A stretch of 6,554 nucleotides of DNA from Geminicoccaceae bacterium (GCA_030824835.1 JAPJRA010000215.1:1-6554); one strand, 5' to 3'; counted from the first letter of the stretch, positions 1-5,430 are shown. A program made the numbers and translations. Notes: generated from the letters alone by a model not told the origin.

Positions 1-31
1 GATCAAGTACAAGCCGCTGAAGGTCGCCTGA
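1..31 (+). CDS. 3' end of an unidentified gene (partial)
   Basis: An open frame enters from the left edge (frame starting at base 2) and ends at a TGA at 29-31. The visible C-terminal residues are IKYKPLKVA. Nine residues are too few to name a family. The frame converges on the GYD gene, with only 13 nt between the two stop codons. It is called as a gene end because gene packing is tight and the tail looks like an ordinary basic C-terminus, but this could also be a chance open frame. Confidence 0.4.
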   Translation, partial: IKYKPLKVA

Positions 32-44
32 ACCGGCGGCCGGC

Positions 45-338
45 TCAACCGAGCGAGGCGATGATCTCCCGGTAGGCGTTCTCCGGGAACGCCTTCATCG
101 TCTTGGTGCGGATGAAGCCGGACGCCCCCAGGAGAAGCAGGAAGCGGCTGGAGACGGCATCGTCGGGGGCATCGTAGACGAACACGATGTCGTACTCCCC
201 GAGTGTCAGGTAGAAGGACCTGAAGGTGCCGCCCATCTCCTCGAGCTGCCGACGCACGGCGTCGAGGCGCCTGGGCGAGTCCCGGATGTGCTGGATGCCC
301 CGCTCGGTGTAGTTGGCGAGGGCCACATAGGTCGACAT
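45..338 (-). CDS. GYD-domain protein
   Basis: This 97-residue protein matches the GYD family (small alpha/beta ferredoxin-like proteins of about 95-105 residues, function unknown). It has the usual order: an N-terminal strand (residues 2-10), a helix rich in charged residues (about 20-36), the signature strand LGEYDIVFVYDAPDD (46-60) with a G-E-Y-D version of the GYD motif, and a C-terminal block with TKTMKAFPE (79-87), where family members typically have TxTxxAF. Length is normal for the family and it looks intact. There is no signal peptide, so it should be cytosolic. The start codon occupies 336-338 and overlaps the start codon of the divergent gene. The ribosome-binding site is weak (an AGG about 8 nt upstream). 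Family assignment is confident; biochemical role is not known. Confidence 0.9.
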   Translation of the reverse strand: MSTYVALANYTERGIQHIRDSPRRLDAVRRQLEEMGGTFRSFYLTLGEYDIVFVYDAPDDAVSSRFLLLLGASGFIRTKTMKAFPENAYREIIASLG

Positions 339-768
339 GATGCACCTGTCCCGCTGGTTACGGCCTCCGAGCCCGACAGTGTACCTTGGCCTGGCCCTCC
401 TGGCGATGGCCGGATCCGCCGTGGCCTCCGAGCGCGACGAGCGCCCGGGCTCTGCCGACGAGCGCTACATGCTGAGCGCGGCCCAGCAGGGCGGCAGGTT
501 CGCCGCTTGGCGGCTGGACCGGAACGACGGTCGGGTATCGGTCTGCCTGCGCCAGGGCACCGAGGGGCTGAGCTGCTCGCGCTGGTCGGCACCGGCCACG
601 CCCGGGTCCAGCGGGCCCTACGCGATCAACGCGGAGAATTCCGGCCCGGTCGGGACATTGTGGGTCTGGCGGATCGACACCGCCAGTGGCCGCCTGGACT
701 ATTGCAGCGTCGGCTGTTGCGGCGACTTCACCTCGGGCGAGCCGAGCTGCCTGCAGGGCGGCCCCTAG
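337..768 (+). CDS. small exported cysteine-rich protein with two internal repeats
   Basis: A 143-residue protein of no family I can name. The N-terminus is a typical Sec signal peptide: basic residues R6 and R9, a hydrophobic core at about 15-26, and an A-V-A site predicting cleavage after residue 30. The mature part of about 113 residues contains two related units. W58-R-L-D..G-R..C70 and W111-R-I-D..G-R..C123 align at a constant offset of 53 residues, each followed by another SC (C80, C138). The second unit has an extra C127-C128 pair, giving six cysteines suited to disulfides outside the cytoplasm. The ATG at 337 is followed directly by a second ATG at 340; either gives the same signal peptide. 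Later starts (GTG 379, ATG 406) would remove the basic n-region or most of the signal. The start overlaps that of the divergent GYD gene, so its promoter must lie inside that gene. Function is unknown; a periplasmic or secreted location is inferred. Confidence 0.75.
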   Translation: MMHLSRWLRPPSPTVYLGLALLAMAGSAVASERDERPGSADERYMLSAAQQGGRFAAWRLDRNDGRVSVCLRQGTEGLSCSRWSAPATPGSSGPYAINAENSGPVGTLWVWRIDTASGRLDYCSVGCCGDFTSGEPSCLQGGP

Positions 769-771
769 CCC

Positions 772-811
772 CACGTGGCATCGCTGCCATAAATCTCGGC
801 CGTGGCACGTG
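772..811. promoter_or_regulatory. paired CACGTG palindromes in the intergenic gap
   Basis: The 116-bp gap between the exported-protein gene and the lipoprotein gene contains two perfect CACGTG hexamers, at 772-777 and 806-811, starting 34 bp apart. Both adjoin a CGTGGCA heptamer (774-780 and 801-807). Between them lies a short hairpin, TGGCA-TCGC-TGCCA (776-789), followed by an A/T-rich TAAAT, which could be a weak terminator for the upstream gene. The arrangement could be a paired operator upstream of the lipoprotein gene, but no regulator is identifiable from the sequence. Confidence 0.25.
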
Positions 812-873
812 ACGGGGATCCACTGCAGCTTGCCTCGCAGCGTCGACGACTCTAGGTGTGATGCGGGTTGGAC

Positions 874-879
874 GAGGGA
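874..879 (+). promoter_or_regulatory. ribosome-binding site for the lipoprotein gene
   Basis: GAGGGA lies 5 nt upstream of the ATG at 885. It favours that start over the in-frame GTG at 858 and ATG at 861, which have no such sequence and would add nine residues ahead of the signal peptide. Confidence 0.6.
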
Positions 880-884
880 TTCCG

Positions 885-1337
885 ATGGCACGAACCAGCG
901 CGACGCTTTTGCCGGCGATAGCTGCCACGACCATGCTGGCGTTGGGCGGGTGTGTCGACATGTTCGGGCCGACCCCGGCGCCGGATGCTACCCGGTGGAG
1001 CGGCGTGACCACCGCCGGTGCTGCCGATCTGCCTGAATGCCGCCCCTTCTCGCTCGATGTCGCCCTCTTCGCGCGCCCCCTCTACAGCTTCGACACCATC
1101 GACGGCCGCGCCTATCCACAAGCGTCGAGCGCCGGCGTGGATACGGTCACGACCTGGTGGGTCCAGGGCTACATGACGCCGGCGAATTTCGTCGAGTTCG
1201 AGACCCGCATGCAGCGACCGGCTTTCTTCAACGCGCGCCCCTACGCGGTGTGGCGAGGCACGCGCGTCGACGACCGCATCGAGCTCACCGAGTCGGGCTC
1301 GCCGTGCAAGCGCGAGCTCGTGCTCACCCGCAGCTGA
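885..1337 (+). CDS. putative lipoprotein of unknown function
   Basis: The product from the ATG at 885 is 150 residues. It begins with a short signal sequence (R3, hydrophobic core about 8-20) ending in a lipobox-like L20-G-G-C23, so C23 should be lipidated and the protein membrane-anchored. The mature part of about 128 residues starts with a Pro/Ala-rich linker (24-48). It continues with a compact domain containing two further cysteines, C52 and C141, which could form a disulfide bridging its ends. Alternating hydrophobic and polar residues near the C-terminus (VWRGTRVDDRIELTE, 122-136) suggest beta strands. I do not recognise the family. The channel gene follows 45 nt downstream in the same direction, so co-transcription is possible. 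The gap holds only a short hairpin (GGCCG-ATC-CGGCC, 1362-1374) with no T-run. The weak point is the minimal basic n-region. Confidence 0.75.
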   Translation: MARTSATLLPAIAATTMLALGGCVDMFGPTPAPDATRWSGVTTAGAADLPECRPFSLDVALFARPLYSFDTIDGRAYPQASSAGVDTVTTWWVQGYMTPANFVEFETRMQRPAFFNARPYAVWRGTRVDDRIELTESGSPCKRELVLTRS

Positions 1338-1382
1338 CCTGTACCGGGCGGATTTCGCTCCGGCCGATCCGGCCCTGAATTC

Positions 1383-2561
1383 ATGCCACCGCCGCCCGGC
1401 ACCCCGCTGACCCTCCGACAGACCGTCTTCCAGCTTCTGGACGACGAGGAGTGGTCCCATCCCGCCAGCCGGTGGCTGTATCGTGGCCTCGTGCTGCTCA
1501 TCGTGGTCAGCGTCGTCGCCGCGGTGCTCGATACGGTGGCTGACATCCGCCAACGCTGGGACTTCTGGCTGCTGGCGGTCGAGATCGTCTGCGTCGGGCT
1601 GTTCACCGTGGAATACGTGGCCCGCGTCTGGGTGGCGGTCGATGATCGCGCCGGTCGCTACGAGCATCCGCTCTGGGGAAGGCTACGCTACATGATGACC
1701 CCCATGGCGATAGTCGACCTGCTGGCGATTTTGCCGACCTACCTGGCCTTCATCCTGCCCGGCGACTTCCTGCTGCTGCGCACGCTGCGAATCCTGCGCA
1801 TCCTCAAGATCACCCGCTACTCGCCGGCCCTGGCGACCTTCGAGGTCGTGCTGGTGAACGAGCGGCGCTCGCTCGGCGCCGCCGCCACCATCCTGGGCGT
1901 GGCACTGCTGCTGGCAGCGGGCACGCTGCATCACCTGGAGGGCGATGCCCAGCCGGAGGCGTTCGGCTCCATCCCGGCATCGATGTGGTGGGCAATCGCT
2001 ACACTGACGACGGTGGGCTACGGCGACGTCGTCCCCGTGACCGCGGCCGGACGGGTGGCCGCGGGCTTCTGTGCCGTGATCGGGATCGGCATGTTCGCCC
2101 TACCCACGGCCATCCTGGGCGCCGGCTTCGCCAGCGAGCTGCAGAAGCGGAACTTCGCCGCCACGGCCGCGATGATCGCCCGGGTGCCGCTGTTCCATCA
2201 CCTCAATCCGGCGCAGCTCGCCGAGCTCACCGCCCTGCTGAAGCCGCGCCGCCTGCCGGCGCGCTACACCGTGATCCGCCGTGGCGAGCATCCCGACGCC
2301 ATGTATTTCATCGACGACGGGCGGGTGGTGATCCAGGCCAAGGACCGTCGTCTGGTGCGCGGGCCGGGCTCGTTCTTCGGCGAGGTGGCGCTGCTCGAGG
2401 GTCGCCCACGTCAGGCCAGCATCATCACGCTGACGGCCTGCAGGCTGCTCGAGCTGCGGGCCGGCGAATTCCACCGCCTGCTGGCTGGCGACGCAAACCT
2501 GCGCCAGACGATCCTGGACGAGGCGCGGGTGCAGAACGAGCTGGACGCCGCGGGCGACTAG
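1383..2561 (+). CDS. six-TM potassium channel with C-terminal cyclic-nucleotide-binding domain (MloK1-like)
   Basis: A 392-residue inner-membrane ion channel. Segments in order: S1 about 34-52, S2 about 61-86, S3 about 105-126, S4 about 129-147, S5 about 161-184, pore helix about 197-209, selectivity filter T210-V-G-Y-G-D215, and S6 about 221-250. S4 carries a basic residue at every third position (R133, R136, R139, K142, R145), as in voltage-sensing channels. A short linker leads straight into a cyclic-nucleotide-binding domain (about 268-385). Its phosphate-binding cassette F332-G-E-V-A-L-L...P-R343-Q-A-S346 keeps the conserved Glu and Arg; Gln344 sits where Ser or Thr is usual. The layout without a long C-linker resembles MloK1 of Mesorhizobium loti (355 residues). 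The filter predicts K+ selectivity, and cAMP is the likely ligand because a class III cyclase is encoded nearby. No clear ribosome-binding site precedes the ATG at 1383, but later in-frame starts would cut into S1. The stop codon overlaps that of the convergent hydrolase gene. Confidence 0.95.
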   Translation: MPPPPGTPLTLRQTVFQLLDDEEWSHPASRWLYRGLVLLIVVSVVAAVLDTVADIRQRWDFWLLAVEIVCVGLFTVEYVARVWVAVDDRAGRYEHPLWGRLRYMMTPMAIVDLLAILPTYLAFILPGDFLLLRTLRILRILKITRYSPALATFEVVLVNERRSLGAAATILGVALLLAAGTLHHLEGDAQPEAFGSIPASMWWAIATLTTVGYGDVVPVTAAGRVAAGFCAVIGIGMFALPTAILGAGFASELQKRNFAATAAMIARVPLFHHLNPAQLAELTALLKPRRLPARYTVIRRGEHPDAMYFIDDGRVVIQAKDRRLVRGPGSFFGEVALLEGRPRQASIITLTACRLLELRAGEFHRLLAGDANLRQTILDEARVQNELDAAGD

Positions 2562-3439
2562 GCGGCGAAGAACCGCATCAGCTCGGCGCCCGTCGCCTCC
2601 GGCTGCTCCTCGGGCAGGAAGTGGCCGCAAGGCAGCGCCCTGCCCTCGATCGGGCCGGCAGATTTCTCCCGCCAGGTCGCGAGCACGTCGAAATGGCGGT
2701 GCATCAGCCCCTGCTCGCCCCACAGCACCAGCAGCGGGCAGCCGACCCGGCGCTCCAGATCCGCCTCGTCGTGCTCGAGGTCGATCGTCGCCGCGGCACG
2801 ATAGTCCTCGCAGCTGGCATGGATGGTGGCGGGGTCGGCGAAGCAGCGCTCGTATTCGGCCAGGGCCTCGGGTGCCAGCCAGCCCAGGTCCTTGGCCGCC
2901 GACCACTGCGCGAGCTTGCGCTGCAGATAGAACATGGGGTCGGCACCGATCATCCGCTCCGGCAGGGGCTCGGGCTGGATCAGGAAGAACCAGTGATAGT
3001 AGCCGGTCGCCAGAGCCTGATTGGCGGCGCGGAACAGCGTCCGCGTCGGCACGATGTCGAGCACGGCGGCCCGCGCCACCCGCAGCGGGTGATCGAGGCA
3101 CAGGCGGTGCACCACGCGGCCGCCGCGATCGTGTCCGGCTACCATGAACCGGTCGAAGCCCAGCGCCGCCATGACCTCGACCATGTCGAGCGCCATCGCC
3201 CGCTTGGCGTAGGGCGCATGGGTCGCATCGGAGCCGGGCTTGCCGCTGTCGCCGTAGCCGCGCAGATCGGCGCACACGACGGTGAACCGCTGCGCCAGCG
3301 CCGGTGCCAGCCGGTGCCAGATGGCATGGGTCTGCGGGTAGCCGTGCAGCAGCAGCAATGGCGGCCCCTGCCCCATCAGGCGCAGGGCGATCTCCGTCCC
3401 GCTGGTGGCGATCCGGCGTTGCTGGAAGCCTTCGAACAT
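2558..3439 (-). CDS. alpha/beta hydrolase, fluoroacetate/haloacetate dehalogenase-like
   Basis: A 293-residue alpha/beta hydrolase, the usual length for haloacetate dehalogenases (EC 3.8.1.3), which hydrolyse the carbon-halogen bond of haloacetates to give glycolate and halide. Visible elements: oxyanion loop H32-G-Y-P, DLRGYGDS (58-65), nucleophile motif G-H-D104-R-G-G-R, and catalytic acid D128 in LDIVP. The cap-domain pair H149-W150 follows YY. Then come Y213 in DYRAAA, LWGEQG (239-244), and catalytic His273 in CGHFLPEE. D104 with R105/R108 (carboxylate binding), D128, H273, and H149/W150/Y213 (halide pocket) match the published set in the Rhodopseudomonas and Burkholderia enzymes. No signal peptide, so cytosolic. 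The start lies 19 nt after the cyclase stop with GAGGG 4 nt upstream, so the two genes are probably co-transcribed. Homologues with the same residues differ in whether they cleave C-F or only C-Cl/C-Br; an epoxide hydrolase is a less likely alternative. Confidence 0.9.
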   Translation of the reverse strand: MFEGFQQRRIATSGTEIALRLMGQGPPLLLLHGYPQTHAIWHRLAPALAQRFTVVCADLRGYGDSGKPGSDATHAPYAKRAMALDMVEVMAALGFDRFMVAGHDRGGRVVHRLCLDHPLRVARAAVLDIVPTRTLFRAANQALATGYYHWFFLIQPEPLPERMIGADPMFYLQRKLAQWSAAKDLGWLAPEALAEYERCFADPATIHASCEDYRAAATIDLEHDEADLERRVGCPLLVLWGEQGLMHRHFDVLATWREKSAGPIEGRALPCGHFLPEEQPEATGAELMRFFAA

Positions 3440-3458
3440 CGAACCCTCGCCTCGGCCG

Positions 3459-4850
3459 TCAGGCCGCCATCGTCAGGACGGCCAGATCGCAGGGCATGGC
3501 CAGTCCCGCCACCGCCCGCTGCTCTCTCACCTGCCAGGATAGCTGCGTCGCCGCGCCCTGCAACCTGGCCAGCCGCAGGGTCGCCGACGGCAGCACCGCC
3601 GTCGCCAGCTCGGTCTTGCAATGCTTCTCGAGCTTGGCCGCGAGGTTCACCGGCTCGCCGATCACCGTGTATTCGAGCCGCTCGGCGTCGCCCACCGTGC
3701 CGAACATGACCGGCCCGGCGGCGAGGGCGGCGCCGATGGCGAGTGGCGGCAGTCCCGCTGCGAGCCGCTCCGCGCTCCAGGCGTCGGCCGCCCCGACGAT
3801 GCGCTCCAGCGCCCGCATCGCGTCCGCGGCATAGCTCGCCGACGGTCGGGTGGCACCGAAGCTCGCCAGGATGCCGTCGCCCATGAACTTGTCGACGCTG
3901 CCGCCCTCCGCCCGGATCACCCGGACCATCCGCGCCTGGTAGTCCGAGAGTAGCCGCATCACCTCGGTCGGCGGCAGGCGCGCCGCCAGCGGCGTGAAGC
4001 CGCGCAGATCGACGAACAGGATCGCCGCGTGGCGCATCTCGGCCTGGCCGGGGACGAGATCCATCTCCGCACTGGCGATCCGGCCGGCGATCTCGGGCGC
4101 GAAGAAGCGGGAAAGGCCGACCACGGCCTGCTGCTCCGTCACCGCCCGTGCCAGCAGCGAGCGGGCTCGATGCAGAGCCAGGGCCAGGATCCCCGTGACC
4201 ATCAGGATCGAGACGATCTTGTCGAACTCGGCGCCGAGCAGGATGTTGTTGGACATGGCGTAGTCGGCAAAGCTGTGGGTGCGGTGCACGCCCTCCGTGA
4301 ACCACAAGGCGTACGCCACCAGCACGACCCAGCCCGCCGCCGCGCTGACGCCAGCCAGGAGCACGAAGCGCGGCTCGAAGCGCAAGGTGCGCAGAGCGAT
4401 GAAGATGAACACGTACATCAGCGTCGGCGCCTTGAAGTAGATCGCTGGCGGCGCCTGGTACTGCAGGTGGAAGCTCCAGATCGTCACCATCAACAGCGTG
4501 ATGTCGGCCACCACCGAGATCGACAGGAACCACTCCGGCAGCCGCCGCCGCAGCGCCAGCACGAAGCGGACGACGGTGAACACACCGTACACGGCCAGGG
4601 CAATGGGCACGGGCTCGAACGGCACCGACGGCGGAAAGCCTTTGGGTGCGAGGCTGTACAGGACGGCGAAGGTGCCGATGGCCGCAAACTGCAGAAGCGT
4701 GACGATGATCTCGCTGATGCACTGCTCCCGACCGATCTCCTCCTGCACCCGACGCGGCAGATGCGCCGGCACTGGCGGCCCCAGGAGCAGCAGGCGCAGG
4801 CGACCCCACACCGACGTCGGTTCCGGCATGATGACAAGCGACGGCAGCAT
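3459..4850 (-). CDS. membrane-bound class III adenylate cyclase
   Basis: A 463-residue protein with six predicted membrane segments (about 46-67, 80-100, 107-125, 143-156, 162-183, 211-228), then a class III nucleotide cyclase domain in the cytoplasm (about 270-420). It should convert ATP to cAMP and pyrophosphate. Catalytic residues seen: metal-binding D281 in FVDLRGFT and D325 in KFMGDG, purine-specifying K321 and T395 (EYTVIGEPVN), and transition-state N402. The Lys/Thr pair points to an adenylate cyclase of the class IIIb type rather than a guanylate cyclase. The usual transition-state Arg four residues after the Asn is Lys406, and the usual GD before VN is GE (E399). I recall VNLAAKLEKH as a recurring alphaproteobacterial variant, so activity is still expected. 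The ATG at 4848-4850 has GAGGA 9 nt upstream; the alternative Met8 has none. It heads a likely operon with the hydrolase and lies 0.9 kb from the channel gene. Confidence 0.93.
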   Translation of the reverse strand: MLPSLVIMPEPTSVWGRLRLLLLGPPVPAHLPRRVQEEIGREQCISEIIVTLLQFAAIGTFAVLYSLAPKGFPPSVPFEPVPIALAVYGVFTVVRFVLALRRRLPEWFLSISVVADITLLMVTIWSFHLQYQAPPAIYFKAPTLMYVFIFIALRTLRFEPRFVLLAGVSAAAGWVVLVAYALWFTEGVHRTHSFADYAMSNNILLGAEFDKIVSILMVTGILALALHRARSLLARAVTEQQAVVGLSRFFAPEIAGRIASAEMDLVPGQAEMRHAAILFVDLRGFTPLAARLPPTEVMRLLSDYQARMVRVIRAEGGSVDKFMGDGILASFGATRPSASYAADAMRALERIVGAADAWSAERLAAGLPPLAIGAALAAGPVMFGTVGDAERLEYTVIGEPVNLAAKLEKHCKTELATAVLPSATLRLARLQGAATQLSWQVREQRAVAGLAMPCDLAVLTMAA

Positions 4851-4888
4851 CTGTGGCAGTCCTCGACGCGGTGCAGCAATGCCGCGTC

Positions 4889-4917
4889 ATGATCGGATCA
4901 CGGGCTCGCGGCGGCAA
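4889..4917 (-). promoter_or_regulatory. candidate promoter for the cyclase-hydrolase operon, overlapped by a palindrome
   Basis: On the minus strand TTGCCG (4917-4912) is followed after exactly 17 nt by GATCAT (4894-4889). Each box matches four of six bases of the sigma-70-type consensus. Transcription would start about 30 nt before the cyclase ATG. The perfect inverted repeat TGATC-G-GATCA (4890-4900) overlaps the -10 box, where a bound repressor would block initiation. Both calls rest on pattern alone. Confidence 0.35.
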
Positions 4918-5138
4918 GCTCTCTGGCGCTCGGCTAACCCTGCTCTCGCTTTAGGCGACGGCCGGCACATGTTGCATTTCTGTGCATTTCTTGTGCGCGA
5001 TGGCCACGATCATCCCGCAATCCCGCGGAAACACTGGCAATGCTGCAATGCAGAAACGCCTGTTCTCCGGGCATGGGTGCGCAACATATAAGCAGCAGTG
5101 AATTTACCGCCCGCGCCGATAATCGGCCGGCGGGCACC

Positions 5139-5144
5139 AAGGAG
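5139..5144 (+). promoter_or_regulatory. ribosome-binding site for the DUF1127 gene
   Basis: AAGGAG sits 6 nt upstream of the GTG at 5151. It sets that GTG as the start rather than the upstream ATG at 5040, whose extra 37 codons look like untranslated leader. Confidence 0.75.
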
Positions 5145-5150
5145 ACCATC

Positions 5151-5399
5151 GTGACGACGACACTTGTGAATGCCTATCGCGGCCTCAGCACCACTGCTCC
5201 GCGTGGCAACACCACCAACGATTCCGGCAGCGTGCTCGGTCACCTGCTGCAGCGCATCGGCTCCTGGTTCGGCGAGCAGCGCCGCTACCGGCAGACGATG
5301 AACGAGCTGTCGGCCCTGACCGACCGCGAGCTCGACGATATCGGCCTGCGCCGCAGCGAGATCGATCGGGTGGCCCAGCGCTGTGCGCATTGCGGATGA
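5151..5399 (+). CDS. DUF1127 (YjiS-like) small protein
   Basis: An 82-residue protein from a GTG start with a strong ribosome-binding site. The N-terminal 25 residues are polar and look disordered. An amphipathic stretch (about 28-40, LGHLLQRIGSWF) follows, and then the DUF1127 core RRYRQTMNELSALTDRELDDIGLRRSEI (44-71). The signature is the pattern L..L.D.EL.DIGL.R..I. The family is abundant in alphaproteobacteria. Small arginine-rich members have been tied to phosphate, RNA and stress physiology, but this protein's role cannot be read from sequence. It ends in C78-A-H-C81-G, a CxxC-type tail I would not expect as part of the core family. The gene stands alone: divergent from the cyclase, with a strong terminator 31 nt after its stop. 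Confidence 0.88.
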   Translation: MTTTLVNAYRGLSTTAPRGNTTNDSGSVLGHLLQRIGSWFGEQRRYRQTMNELSALTDRELDDIGLRRSEIDRVAQRCAHCG

Positions 5400-5430
5400 T
5401 GCACCAGGCAACACCGCCGATCGTGCCTAG

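Larger units (their letters stand above)
4851..5150. other. 300-bp divergent intergenic region
   Basis: No gene is supported here. Leftward it holds a candidate promoter and a palindrome for the cyclase (see the separate entry). Centrally there is a more A/T-rich patch with the 9-bp sequence TGCATTTCT repeated at 4973-4981 and 4983-4991, exactly 10 bp apart, and an 8-bp-period repeat of GCAATGC (5037-5043 and 5045-5051). Rightward, an A/T-rich ACATATAAG at 5084-5092 could contain a -10 element for the DUF1127 gene, giving a leader of roughly 50 nt; no good -35 is visible. Open frames crossing the region lack ribosome-binding sites and look like extensions of neighbouring genes. Confidence 0.6.

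Noticed and set aside
1362..1374. Hairpin GGCCG-ATC-CGGCC between the lipoprotein and channel genes as a terminator
   Set aside because: Only 5 bp of stem and no T-run after it; such short GC palindromes are expected by chance at this base composition.
852..1667. 271-residue minus-strand open frame antisense to the lipoprotein and the start of the channel gene
   Set aside because: Rich in His, Asp, Gln and Arg, as expected for the complement of membrane-protein codons; no ribosome-binding site or domain.
2100..3275. 391-residue minus-strand open frame
   Set aside because: It lies in another frame over the hydrolase and antisense to the channel. The hydrolase frame holds the complete catalytic set, so this one is a shadow.
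1985..3709. 574-residue plus-strand open frame
   Set aside because: It runs across the end of the channel gene, antisense to the hydrolase and into the cyclase. The composition (Arg, Pro, Ala, Gly, His) is that of a high-GC shadow frame and contains no recognisable motif.
4029..4892. 287-residue plus-strand open frame antisense to the cyclase
   Set aside because: Its His/Gln/Asp/Arg-rich composition mirrors membrane-segment codons of the cyclase; no family features.
3376..4917. 513-residue minus-strand open frame overlapping the cyclase
   Set aside because: It is a frame-shifted shadow of the cyclase: Arg/Gly/Ala-rich with no domain, and the cyclase frame carries all catalytic motifs. It also runs into the hydrolase start.
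4992..5014. TTGTGC...GATCAT as a plus-strand promoter
   Set aside because: The spacing between the two boxes is only 11 nt, too short for a sigma-70-type promoter.
5010..5414. 134-residue minus-strand open frame antisense to the DUF1127 gene
   Set aside because: No ribosome-binding site or recognisable domain. The plus strand has a strong ribosome-binding site, a family match and a terminator.
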